Below the pieces are notes generated by a model. It made no database searches. It was not told the DNA's origin and worked only from the letters and a program-made list of their open reading frames with translations. A DNA stretch of 34,409 nucleotides from Flavimaricola marinus (GTDB lineage: Bacteria; Pseudomonadota; Alphaproteobacteria; Rhodobacterales; Rhodobacteraceae): NCBI RefSeq assembly GCF_900184895.1, contig NZ_FXZK01000019.1:1-34409 (forward strand), in the 5' to 3' direction. Each line of letters starts with the position of its first letter. The first letter of the stretch is position 1. Of the stretch, positions 7,493-15,041 are shown one piece after another. Position numbers and translations under genes: made by a program.

Positions 7493-7521
7493 TTCTGCTT
7501 CGGTCCTTCCGCCAAGCAGAA
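7493..7521 (+). other. Intergenic hairpin after the 69-aa gene
   Basis: TTCTGCTT and AAGCAGAA pair perfectly, with CGG/CCG pairing inside. AAGAAAAAG follows on the plus strand, so on the minus strand it would look like a terminator (a T-rich tract 5' of the stem in plus-strand terms). No U tract follows in the sense direction. Confidence 0.5.
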
Positions 7522-7573
7522 AAGAAAAAGCGGGCTTTGGGAAGGGTGTTTCAATTTCTCAAAGGAGAGCCCT

Positions 7574-7963
7574 ATGATCAGTACCGCTCAATCCCAGACA
7601 GACCGCCCGGACCCGACCGTGATCGCGGCGCAGAACGACGCGTTTCGCAAGCTCGCGTGCCTTGGAGTGCCGCCCGCCCAGCCCATCCAGGGCCGGATGC
7701 ATGTCACCCGCTCGCTTATGGAGGCTGGCGACGGCTTCATGCCCGAGGCGGTGAAGGCAACTGGCGAGTTTGCCATGTTCGAGCCTGAGAATGACCCTGA
7801 AGGCTGGCACGATTTCGGGGCGGTCGAGATCCGGGGCGAGACCGTGTTCTGGAAGATCGACCTCTATGAGACGGATTCCGATTTCCGCTACGGTGCCGAG
7901 GCCCCGGACAATCCCGCGACCACCATGCGCGTGCTGACCATCATGCTGGCGCGCGACTGGTAG
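7574..7963 (+). CDS. DUF3768 family protein
   Basis: A 129-residue protein matching the DUF3768 pattern: an N-terminal VIAAQNDAFRKLACL helix, the central FEPENDPEGWHDFGAVE motif, then GETVFWKIDLYE and the ending TTMRVLTIMLARDW. The family is common on alphaproteobacterial plasmids and has no established function. AAAGGAG lies ~7 bp before the ATG. It sits between hairpins, apart from its neighbours by ~90 and ~160 bp. Confidence 0.85.
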   Translation: MISTAQSQTDRPDPTVIAAQNDAFRKLACLGVPPAQPIQGRMHVTRSLMEAGDGFMPEAVKATGEFAMFEPENDPEGWHDFGAVEIRGETVFWKIDLYETDSDFRYGAEAPDNPATTMRVLTIMLARDW

Positions 7964-8001
7964 AAGGGGAGGGCACACCTCCTCCTGACATCGCATCCAA
8001 T

Positions 8002-8039
8002 GAAGGCCCGCTGCTCCCACAAAGGGAGAGTGGGCCTTC
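8002..8039 (+). other. Strong intergenic hairpin after the DUF3768 gene
   Basis: GAAGGCCC/GGGCCTTC form the outer stem and CTCCC/GGGAG the inner stem. Only TGTCGTTGTG follows, so it is not a classical terminator. It could stabilise mRNA ends or act as a weak attenuator. Confidence 0.55.
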
Positions 8040-8049
8040 TGTCGTTGTG

Positions 8050-8089
8050 ATCCCCGAAGCCGGGGATTGGTCACGCGCGTAGACGCGCG
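8050..8089 (+). other. Two further short hairpins upstream of the ParB-like gene
   Basis: ATCCCCG-AAGC-CGGGGAT (8050-8067) is followed by the inverted repeat CGCGCGT/ACGCGCG (8074-8089). Together with 8002-8039 the whole 158-bp gap is structured. Confidence 0.45.
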
Positions 8090-8121
8090 GGCCATACGTC
8101 ACCCACCTGGAAGGATATCCC

Positions 8122-10104
8122 ATGACCACAAGCTTTGCCCCCCTCACCGTCGCCATTGGCGATCTTGTCGCCCACCCCGCCAATGTGCGCAGCAACGCGC
8201 CGGAAACCTATGATTCCGAAAACATCGCGCATCTGAAAGCCAGTATCGCTGTTCTGGGCCTGCTCCAGCCGCTCCTGGTCCAGCAGCTTGACGGCAAATT
8301 CGCCGTGCTCGCTGGTGGCCGGCGCCATGCCGCGCTGAACGAGCTGGTCGCGGACAAGGCCGCCAAGGGGTTCACCGCGAAGACGAAGATCGACTGCCGC
8401 CTCGTGCCGGAAGACTGTGACGTGACGACGGCGCTGTCGCTTGCCGAGAACATCACCCAGGCACCGATGAACGCCATCGACGAGTTCGAGGCTTTCGCCC
8501 GGATGATGGAAGTCGACGGCCAGACGCCCGAGACCATCGCCAAGACCTTCGGCACCACGGTGGCCGCCGTCAAAGGCCGGTTGCGCTACGGTCTGATCCA
8601 CCCTGACATCCGCGCCGCGGCCCGGGCCAAGACGATCACGCTCGACACGATGAAAGCCTTTGCCGAGCACCCTAGTCAGGAGGCGCAACGCGAGGTCTTC
8701 GAGGCGCTCACGAAAGACGGCGGCTATCTGCAAGCCTATACCGTCCGACAGGCGCTCAAATCCCGCGGTGTGCAGGTCAGCGATGATATCGGGGCTTTCG
8801 TGCGCGCGGACTACGAGGCCCGCGGCGGCGCCGTCGCGGCTGACCTTCTGGAAGAGCATTCCGTGCTGGAGGATGCAGCGCTGGTCGAAACCATCCTGCT
8901 TGAGAAGCTCGGTGCAGCCGCCGAGGACGCCCGTATGAGGCTGGGCTTTGCTTGGGCCGATGCGATGGTCCGCTATGATTACGCGACCATGGCCGACTAC
9001 GGCCGCGTCTATCCCGGCCCGATCGAGCCTGATGAGGCTGCGCAAAAGCGCGTGGATGAAATCAGCGCCGAACTCGAGAAATTGCAGCTCGAGATGGAGG
9101 ATGAGGGGCTCGAGGACGGTGCCTACAATGCCCTTTACGAGCGCGTGGACGCCTTGGAAGAGGAAGCGCGCGATCTGCAGGAAGCCTACAGCGCCGAGGA
9201 CCTCGCGCGGTCTGGGGTGATCGCGTCGTGGCAGGGTGGGCAGATCACGCTCCATGTGGGCCTCGTGCGCCCGGAGGACACCGTCAAAGAGGAGGGCGCA
9301 CGCGGCTCCTCGCCTAGCCCGACCGGGGAAGAGGCCCCGGACGCCGGCGAAATCACTTATCCGGCCTCGCTGGCCGAGGATCTCAAGACCGAGCGGGCCA
9401 TGGCACTGAGGGCCGCGATGGCGCTGCATCCGGAAGCCACGCTTGATCTGACGCTCTTCAAGCTGGTCAGTGACGTTCTGGCTAGCGGCATGAGTGTCAC
9501 GCAGGCGATCAAGGTCGAGGCCCGCAAGGAATACCGCAGCCATGCCAAGATGGACGAGATCGACGAGACCTCGCTCGAGCAGGTGGCGGCGGCACATGAT
9601 GCGCTTGATCTGTCCTGGCTCGATGACACCCGCGCGCCCGCCGATCAGTTCGCGGCGTTTCGCGCGCTGGAGGCAGGGGAGAAGGCCAAGCTCGTCGCCT
9701 TTGCAACCGCCAGCACCACGCAGTCCTGCTTCGCGCGGGACCGCCAGCGCGACAACCTGATGCATGCGTTCGAGATCGAGATCATGCCCGACATCCGCGC
9801 CCACTGGACGCCGAATGCTGCACTCTTCAACCGCTTCAAGAAAGCCTGGCTCCTGAAGATCCTCGGCGAGGATCTGGGTCTGACCCAGGAGGCGGTGACG
9901 CTGGCCTCGTCGACCAAGAAGGAGATCGTCGCCTTCTGCGACAAGCTCTTCGCCGAGCCCTTCGCGACGCTCACGGACGCGCAGCGCGCTGCCGTGGCCG
10001 CCTGGTGCCCGCCTATGATGCAGACCGCCGGTGTCGCCTGTGATGAGGCGGAGCCCGCTGCGGACACCCCGGAGCCTGACAGCGAGGTCGCGCAAGCGGC
10101 CTGA
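8122..10104 (+). CDS. Large ParB/Spo0J-like protein (660 aa)
   Basis: Residues 8-115 form a ParB N-terminal domain: IGDLVAHPANVR, the arginine box GGRRHAAL (65-72) and SLAENITQAPMN (106-117). A ParB-type helix-turn-helix follows (TPETIAKTFGTTVAAVKGRLRYGLI). The remaining ~480 residues include an acidic, coiled-coil-like segment (~305-360) and are much longer than in true partition proteins. AAGGA lies 8 bases before the ATG. It does not adjoin a ParA gene and the plasmid already has RepB, so a role in centromere binding is doubtful. An antirestriction- or transcription-related role in the ArdC block is possible, but unproven. Confidence 0.85.
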   Translation: MTTSFAPLTVAIGDLVAHPANVRSNAPETYDSENIAHLKASIAVLGLLQPLLVQQLDGKFAVLAGGRRHAALNELVADKAAKGFTAKTKIDCRLVPEDCDVTTALSLAENITQAPMNAIDEFEAFARMMEVDGQTPETIAKTFGTTVAAVKGRLRYGLIHPDIRAAARAKTITLDTMKAFAEHPSQEAQREVFEALTKDGGYLQAYTVRQALKSRGVQVSDDIGAFVRADYEARGGAVAADLLEEHSVLEDAALVETILLEKLGAAAEDARMRLGFAWADAMVRYDYATMADYGRVYPGPIEPDEAAQKRVDEISAELEKLQLEMEDEGLEDGAYNALYERVDALEEEARDLQEAYSAEDLARSGVIASWQGGQITLHVGLVRPEDTVKEEGARGSSPSPTGEEAPDAGEITYPASLAEDLKTERAMALRAAMALHPEATLDLTLFKLVSDVLASGMSVTQAIKVEARKEYRSHAKMDEIDETSLEQVAAAHDALDLSWLDDTRAPADQFAAFRALEAGEKAKLVAFATASTTQSCFARDRQRDNLMHAFEIEIMPDIRAHWTPNAALFNRFKKAWLLKILGEDLGLTQEAVTLASSTKKEIVAFCDKLFAEPFATLTDAQRAAVAAWCPPMMQTAGVACDEAEPAADTPEPDSEVAQAA

Positions 10105-10113
10105 GCCATCACG

Positions 10114-10145
10114 CGACCCGCGCGAGGCATTCCCCGCGTGGGTCG
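10114..10145 (+). other. Long intergenic hairpin after the ParB-like gene
   Basis: CGACCCGCGCG pairs with CGCGTGGGTCG (one G-U), then one mismatch and two more pairs around a four-base CATT loop. No T tract follows. Confidence 0.55.
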
Positions 10146-10175
10146 ACCTCCCACACCCAACCGAAAGACATCCTC

Positions 10176-10769
10176 ATGGCTATTCTCAAGTTCTCTGCGT
10201 CCGCTGTTGCGGCGCAAATCGCACATGCGCGCGCCTGCAAAACCTTCCTGCCCAACTGGAACGGTCCCGTGGACAGGCCGGCCCTGATCCTCATCGTCGG
10301 CAATGGCGTGCATCTGCGCTCAAACGGCATCGATGGCACGACCACCCGTATCGTCACGACCGAGCAGGCCGATCCGTCCTTTGCTTTCGCCGACGGCATG
10401 AACCCGTTTCGGGACGCCGACTGGATGGCGCAGCGCCGCATGGCGTTTCGCGATCTGACCGGCCAGTTCTACACCGACATCCTCGACGATGTGCAGGTGC
10501 TCATCGACCGGGGGCGAGGGGCCATCCGGCTCGCCACCGATGGCCACAGCATCCGCGTCTTCGTGCGTCGCGCCTCGGATTATCTGATCGGCGGGACCTA
10601 CGAGGTGCCCTCGGGCCTGGGCGGCACCTTCCGGGTCATCCTCAAGGATGCCTGCGACACCTTCGCGATCGTGCAGAACCGCGGCAATTGCGAGGATTTC
10701 GACGCCATGCAGCCCTACCGCGTGCCACTCGATGCGCTGATGGAGATTGATGATCTGAGGGCGGCGTAG
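10176..10769 (+). CDS. Uncharacterised plasmid protein
   Basis: A 197-residue soluble protein beginning MAILKFSASAVAAQIAHARA. No domain is recognised with confidence. The middle (DVQVLIDRGRGAIRLATDGHSIRVFV) suggests beta strands. It lies between two hairpin-bearing gaps in the ArdC/ParB block and shares its GC-rich codon use. It may belong to one of the DUF families that travel with ArdC on Rhodobacteraceae plasmids. Confidence 0.7.
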   Translation: MAILKFSASAVAAQIAHARACKTFLPNWNGPVDRPALILIVGNGVHLRSNGIDGTTTRIVTTEQADPSFAFADGMNPFRDADWMAQRRMAFRDLTGQFYTDILDDVQVLIDRGRGAIRLATDGHSIRVFVRRASDYLIGGTYEVPSGLGGTFRVILKDACDTFAIVQNRGNCEDFDAMQPYRVPLDALMEIDDLRAA

Positions 10770-10791
10770 CGCGCCCTTTCTCAAACAAGCA

Positions 10792-10837
10792 TCGCCAATA
10801 CCCTGCCGGGCCTGCGGCCCTCTCGGGACATTGGCGA
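10792..10837 (+). other. Nested intergenic hairpin
   Basis: TCGCCAAT (10792-10799) pairs perfectly with ATTGGCGA (10830-10837). CCC/GGG and GGGCC/GGCCC stems nest inside. It lies 35 bp before the next start codon. Confidence 0.55.
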
Positions 10838-10872
10838 CAACAATTTTCCCCAACGAGAGAAAGGACTCTGAA

Positions 10873-11526
10873 ATGGGTTGGCTCTTTTACACCGACCGCC
10901 GCGTCCAGACCTACGCGGATGAGAAATCGGAGATCACCCGGCTCTGTACCTTTGAGGGAGACACGCGCAAAACCGAACTGGTCAAGGCCTGCAAGGTCGG
11001 CTCCACCTGGTATGCAGCGGCAAGGGTCACCAATCTCGACGGGACCCCTGTCGAGGACGCGACCTATGTCACCGATCCTGACGGCTCGATCACCTTCGCC
11101 GCCGTCTTCCTCACCGCCTACGACAATGGGTGTTGGGGCTACAAGGACATGGAGGAAAGCGCCGGCCCGAACGAATCTCGTGCTCCGCTTGGGCTGATCG
11201 AGCTCCTCTCCGACTTGAAAGACCCGGACAGCTACGCCCAGGACTGGCGCCAGCGCTGCCGGGATTGGGCGTCGATTCCAGACTACCAGGAAGGCGACAA
11301 GATCAGGCTCGCCGCGCCCGTGACGCTCACCGATGGCAGTACATGCCAGATCGTCACCGCGACCCACTACAGGCGGGGCCGGCAAAAACGCCGCTGCTAC
11401 CGCATCGAGGAAACCGGCGGGCTCGTTCGGCTCTCGAAGGCCTCGCTTGCCGGCTCGGAGCTGCTCAGCTCCGCAAAGGGCGAGGCCAGTCCTGTGCTGG
11501 CGGAGTTTTTGGCAGGGCGAGATTAG
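10873..11526 (+). CDS. Uncharacterised protein with conserved MGWLFYTD start
   Basis: A 217-residue protein starting MGWLFYTDRRVQTYADEKSE. The opening is characteristic of a phage/plasmid DUF family that I cannot name with certainty (possibly DUF6927-like). The ATG at 10873 is chosen over an upstream one at 10831 because GAGAGAAAGGA precedes it and the sequence after it looks conserved. The C-terminal part contains TYRRGRQ-type basic residues and TGGLVRLSKASLAGSELL. It is the last gene of the ArdC/ParB block. Confidence 0.7.
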   Translation: MGWLFYTDRRVQTYADEKSEITRLCTFEGDTRKTELVKACKVGSTWYAAARVTNLDGTPVEDATYVTDPDGSITFAAVFLTAYDNGCWGYKDMEESAGPNESRAPLGLIELLSDLKDPDSYAQDWRQRCRDWASIPDYQEGDKIRLAAPVTLTDGSTCQIVTATHYRRGRQKRRCYRIEETGGLVRLSKASLAGSELLSSAKGEASPVLAEFLAGRD

Positions 11527-11582
11527 GTGCTGCGCCGGACGGTTGATCGACCTGCCCGGCGACAGCAGATCCTGCGCTTATC

Positions 11583-11611
11583 TTGACAAGGCAATGCAAA
11601 TGCATTACCTA
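11583..11611 (+). promoter_or_regulatory. Promoter and operator of the toxin-antitoxin operon
   Basis: TTGACA (11583-11588) is a perfect -35 box, with TACCTA (11606-11611) as a weak -10 at 17 bp. The spacer holds the inverted repeat AATGCA-AA-TGCATT (11593-11606). An operator overlapping the promoter is usual where the antitoxin represses its own operon. Confidence 0.65.
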
Positions 11612-11650
11612 CTGCGGGCAACAAAGGCCCCTTTCTTTCAGGAGACTGCC

Positions 11651-11977
11651 ATGACAGCGCTCGCACAAGATGTCTCGAAACTCACGGATCGGTATCAGAC
11701 GACCGTGCCGGCGGGGGTGCGCAAGCAGCTCAAGCTGGGCAAGGGCGACCAGATTCGCTACTGTACCGAGCCGAGTGGCAGGGTCTATATCGAGCCCTTG
11801 CGCAGCGACGAGGAAGATCCCGTGCTCGGAGCCTTTCTCGATTTTGTCGAGGCCGATATCAAGGCGCATCCGGACCGCATTCGGGCGTTCGATGGGGCTT
11901 TGCATGACCGTCTTGCAGCACTGGTCGGAGACGTTGACGTCGATCTCGATGCGCCGCTATCGCTCGAGGATGAATGA
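11651..11977 (+). CDS. prlF: PrlF-type antitoxin (SpoVT/AbrB fold)
   Basis: A 108-residue antitoxin. Residues ~8-50 (SKLTDRYQTTVPAGVRKQLKL, GKGDQIRYCTEPSGRVYIEPL) form a swapped-hairpin AbrB-like DNA-binding domain. The C-terminus is acidic and would bind the toxin. GGAGACTGCC precedes the ATG. The gene overlaps yhaV by four bases (ATGA), so the two are coupled and the antitoxin is made first. It likely represses the promoter at 11583. Confidence 0.9.
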   Translation: MTALAQDVSKLTDRYQTTVPAGVRKQLKLGKGDQIRYCTEPSGRVYIEPLRSDEEDPVLGAFLDFVEADIKAHPDRIRAFDGALHDRLAALVGDVDVDLDAPLSLEDE

Positions 11978-12492
11978 GCGGCGATAGCGTGCCCGCCCAA
12001 GCGCCCCTTGTCGTAAACGGATGGTCGATTTATGCGCATCCGCTCTTTCTGGACCAGCTCGAAGGGCTGACCCTGGAGGTCGAGGCGCGTAAGGCACGCG
12101 ATCCCAAGACCTGGCGCAAGAAAAATTCCACGAAACGGCTGGCCGCCATCTTCAAGCTGGTGACCGAGGCCATACCGGCGGACCCGGGTGCCGCCGCCTT
12201 CCGGCAAGGCGGCACACTCGGCGATCACCGCAAGCACTGGTTTCGGGCGAAGTTCTTCCAGCAGTATCGGCTGTTCTATCGGTTCAACAGCGATGCGAAG
12301 GTCATCGTGGTGGCCTGGGTGAACGACGACAAGACCCTGCGCGCCTATGGCAGCAAGACGGATGCCTATGCGACGTTCAAAGGGATGCTGGAAGATGGCA
12401 ACCCACCTGACAATTTCGACGCGCTCTTGAAAGAAGCAGCGGCGGCGAACAAGCGGTTCGAAACTTCCCTTGAAGCGGCGCCTGATCGGTAA
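11974..12492 (+). CDS. yhaV: YhaV-type toxin (ribosome-dependent RNase, RelE superfamily)
   Basis: A 172-residue toxin of the YhaV family, which cleaves RNA when not bound by PrlF. Recognisable parts are VNGWSIYAHPLFLDQLEGL, the RKKNSTKRLAAIFKLVTEAIPADP helix, and HRKHWFRAKFFQQYRLFYRF followed by VVAWVNDDKTLRAYGSKTDAY. Length and order of motifs agree with an intact toxin. Its place between plasmid backbone and cargo is consistent with a plasmid-addiction module. Confidence 0.92.
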   Translation: MSGDSVPAQAPLVVNGWSIYAHPLFLDQLEGLTLEVEARKARDPKTWRKKNSTKRLAAIFKLVTEAIPADPGAAAFRQGGTLGDHRKHWFRAKFFQQYRLFYRFNSDAKVIVVAWVNDDKTLRAYGSKTDAYATFKGMLEDGNPPDNFDALLKEAAAANKRFETSLEAAPDR

Positions 12493-12981
12493 GTGGGGTC
12501 GAATGCCGGAGGGGGGCAGGTCACCTACACTAAGGCTGTCCATACGGGGGTGGTTCTTCGTTTCAATCTCCCGTCACCTTTGAGCCGAGTGAAATGGGCG
12601 ACATTGGTGTGCCAGATGGCTGGTACGATGAAATTCTCAGAAGTCCCACCATATCCGTACACCTGCCGTTCGCTGCGTCGTGTACGAACTGGTAAGATGC
12701 GGACTAAGCCGACATTATAATTCCCAGCTTCGCTGACGCAGCATCTCCTCGCGTTTGAAGCACGGATTTGGCGCAACTTAGCGCAGATCACAGAAGCAGC
12801 CATTTAAGTCAGACATCAGGTACCAAATGCAAACGACCGCTTCGCAGCGGGGGCCATTGTCTGGCTTTCGAAAGCAGACTTTCGTTGCAACATCCGATTA
12901 TAAAGGTACAGCGTTGTCAGTTTTTTTAGACGCGTTTTTTTTGGAGAAACCAAACCTTGCGCACCCACTCAACTACGGGGA
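12493..12981. other. Non-coding spacer between the toxin gene and the sugar operon
   Basis: No convincing gene is seen in these ~490 bp. It contains one copy of a dispersed repeat (12665-12703), a T-rich patch with runs of seven and eight T (12920-12947), and AAGCCGACATT (12706-12716), a motif that recurs near other repeat copies in the window. The promoter of the sugar operon must lie near its right end. Confidence 0.5.
12665..12703 (-). repeat. Dispersed repeat, copy A
   Basis: On the minus strand this matches 32460-32498 at 35 of 39 positions, with an identical 20-bp start (TCCGCATCTTACCAGTTCGT) and an identical 12-bp end (GCAGCGAACGGC). Confidence 0.6.
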
Positions 12982-13011
12982 CATTGCACACTACCATGGT
13001 AGTGTGCAATG
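12982..13011. promoter_or_regulatory. 30-bp perfect palindrome upstream of the sugar operon (probable GntR operator)
   Basis: The left half CATTGCACACTACCA is followed directly by its exact reverse complement. It ends 21 bp before the Shine-Dalgarno sequence of the first operon gene. GntR/FCD regulators bind such palindromes, and one is encoded in this operon at 19264. Confidence 0.75.
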
Positions 13012-13042
13012 CTCGTTTGTAAGATGATTCGTGGAGGGAGCT

Positions 13043-13792
13043 ATGTGTATCGTCATAACTGGGGCGGCGAAGGGGATCGGCGCAGCTGTCTCGCGCCGTC
13101 TGTCTGATGACGGCACATCGTTGGTGCTCGTCGATTCCGATGAGGATGCGCTCCGCGATACCGCAATGACACTGCCCGGATCGCCAGTTTGCATTGTAGG
13201 CTCTGTTGCTGATGAAGCAACCGCGGAACACGCCGCTTCTGCGGCTGCCGATCTAGGTGGCGCAACTGGGTTCACTCATAATGCAGGTATTCAGCGCTAT
13301 GGATCAGCGGCGGAGACCACGCCTGATCTTTGGGGCGAAGTTATCGGCGTTAATTTAAGTGGAGCGTACTTGATGGCGCGGGCGCTCTTGCCGCAACTGG
13401 TTGCAAGCCGTGGTGCCTGCGTGTTTATGACATCGGTTCAGGGACTGGCGACACAGCAAAATGTTGCCGCCTATACCGCGTCGAAACATGGTCTGATCGG
13501 TCTGGCCAAATCTATAGCAGTCGATTTTGCGGCTGCGGGCGTGCGCTCAAACGCTGTCGCGCCGGGCTCGGTGCGAACGCCGATGCTGGATTGGGCTGTC
13601 AATCTGGCGGACGATCCCGATGCCGTCTGGGCCGAAATCAACAACATGCATCCGCTTGGACGCGCCGCAGAAGCCAGCGAGGTCGCCGAAGTCGTGGCCT
13701 TTTTGCTGTCTGAAAAGGCATCCTTCATCACCGGTGAAGTTATCAAGGTCGATGGTGGATTGATGGCGCGTATTGGTGGGTCTCCGAAATGA
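13043..13792 (+). CDS. SDR family oxidoreductase (probable sugar 1-dehydrogenase)
   Basis: A 249-residue classical short-chain dehydrogenase. The nucleotide motif TGAAKGIG is at residues 6-13, NAG at 80-82, the catalytic serine at ~131 (MTSVQG), and Tyr144/Lys148 in YTASK. Asp31 after the second strand suggests NAD preference. The C-terminus ends VDGGLMARIGG. GGAGGGAG lies two bases before CTATG, so the ATG at 13043 is used. It is the first gene of the operon. By analogy with L-fucose/L-rhamnose oxidative operons it would oxidise the imported sugar to its lactone, though either SDR of the operon could take that step. Confidence 0.85.
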   Translation: MCIVITGAAKGIGAAVSRRLSDDGTSLVLVDSDEDALRDTAMTLPGSPVCIVGSVADEATAEHAASAAADLGGATGFTHNAGIQRYGSAAETTPDLWGEVIGVNLSGAYLMARALLPQLVASRGACVFMTSVQGLATQQNVAAYTASKHGLIGLAKSIAVDFAAAGVRSNAVAPGSVRTPMLDWAVNLADDPDAVWAEINNMHPLGRAAEASEVAEVVAFLLSEKASFITGEVIKVDGGLMARIGGSPK

Positions 13793-13805
13793 AAGGTCAG
13801 ATTTC

Positions 13806-15041
13806 GTGACGATTGCAGACATCAAAGTAACGACTGTCGCTGTGCCACTGGAAGCGCCCTTGCGGCATTCCGCTGGCGCGCATTGGGGCCGGTTTGTCAG
13901 AACGATCGTTGAGGTCATTGGTGATGACGGTTTGTCCGGTTGGGGCGAGCTGGGCGGCGGCGGTGAGGATGCAGAGCGCGCTGTCATGTCTTTGCTGCCT
14001 TATTTGAAGGGACACGATCCGCTGAACCTGGAGCAGTTGCGCTGGAAGATTATGAACCCAACCGCGACCCTGTATAACAATCGGTTGCAATTGCATGCTG
14101 CCATAGAAATGGCTTGCATAGATCTTGCCGGCAAGCGGCTGGGTGTTCCGGCCCATGCGCTGCTGGGCGGTGCTATCCGGTCCTCTGTCGAATTCGCATC
14201 CTATCTATTCTACCGCTACGAGGCGGACGGGGTAGGCGGCGAAACGATGCCAGACGAGATCGTGGCCCATGCAAAGGCGCTGCGCGATGAACACGGCTTT
14301 CGCACCCATAAGCTGAAAGGTGGCCATTTCGCCCCCGATCACGATGTTGAAGTTTTTACCGCATTGGCCGAAGCCTTTCCGCAGGATCGCGTGCGGCTTG
14401 ATCCCAATGGCGTGTGGTCTGTGGAAGAAGCGATCCGTGTCGGGCGCGCCATTTCACACCTCAATAACGATTACTTCGAAGATCCGACGTGGGGTCTGGA
14501 CGGGATGCGGCGTGCCCGTGACGGCCAGCCAATCCCGACGGCCACAAACATGGTCGTTGTGAATTTTGAACAGCTTGCCCAGTGTATTCGTCACGACCTT
14601 GTCGATGTCATCTTGCTGGACACCACGTTCTGGGGCGGGCTGCGGCAATCCGTCAAAGCGGGTCATGTTCTTGAGACGTTCCAGCGCTCTGCGGCTGTCC
14701 ATTCGTCGGGCGAATTGGGTATTCAGCTGGCGTCCATGCTGCATCTGGGTGCGGTCCTGCCGAACCTGAATTTCGCCGCCGATGCGCATTATCACCATCT
14801 CAAAGACGACATTCTGGAAGGCGGCAAGATGACCTACAAGAACGGTCATATCGACGTGCCGACCGGCCCCGGATTGGGGGTCGAGGTCAGCCGTGAGAAG
14901 CTTGCGCAATACGCCGACTATTTCCGTGAAACGGGTGGCTACACCTATGACCGCGATCCCGCGCGGCCTGATTGGTATTCGGTCTGGCCGGAACGCAATT
15001 ATGCCGACCCGTCGGTTAAGTCTGTTCCGGGGATGTTTTAA
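13806..15041 (+). CDS. Enolase-superfamily sugar-acid dehydratase (MR/glucarate dehydratase-like)
   Basis: A 411-residue mandelate racemase/muconate lactonising-type enzyme. All expected active-site positions can be read: Lys169-x-Lys171 in HKLKGG, metal ligands Asp199 (LDPNG), Glu225 (YFEDP) and Asn248 (TATNM), and the Asp272/His299 pair (LDTTFWGG, AVHSSGELG). This Lys-x-Lys, Asp, Glu, Asn, Asp/His set is that of the glucarate dehydratase group, whose members remove water from sugar acids to give 2-keto-3-deoxy acids. The start is a GTG at 13806, 13 bp after the SDR stop. Its stop overlaps the next ATG. The substrate is not predictable. Confidence 0.87.
   Translation: MTIADIKVTTVAVPLEAPLRHSAGAHWGRFVRTIVEVIGDDGLSGWGELGGGGEDAERAVMSLLPYLKGHDPLNLEQLRWKIMNPTATLYNNRLQLHAAIEMACIDLAGKRLGVPAHALLGGAIRSSVEFASYLFYRYEADGVGGETMPDEIVAHAKALRDEHGFRTHKLKGGHFAPDHDVEVFTALAEAFPQDRVRLDPNGVWSVEEAIRVGRAISHLNNDYFEDPTWGLDGMRRARDGQPIPTATNMVVVNFEQLAQCIRHDLVDVILLDTTFWGGLRQSVKAGHVLETFQRSAAVHSSGELGIQLASMLHLGAVLPNLNFAADAHYHHLKDDILEGGKMTYKNGHIDVPTGPGLGVEVSREKLAQYADYFRETGGYTYDRDPARPDWYSVWPERNYADPSVKSVPGMF

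Noticed and set aside
8071-10095. Long open frame on the minus strand opposite the ParB-like gene (674 codons)
   Set aside because: It mirrors a GC-rich gene with clear ParB motifs, has no recognisable domain and is rich in Arg, Gly and Leu, as antisense frames of high-GC genes usually are.
8122-10104. Second plasmid partition system
   Set aside because: No ParA gene is next to it and no parS-like array is seen; the protein is far too long for a typical ParB.
10031-10750. 239-codon plus-strand frame overlapping the 197-aa gene
   Set aside because: Arg/Pro/His-rich composition shows a shifted reading of a real GC-rich gene.
12493-12720. Frame of 75 codons after yhaV
   Set aside because: It lies across a dispersed repeat and has no ribosome site or protein-like pattern.
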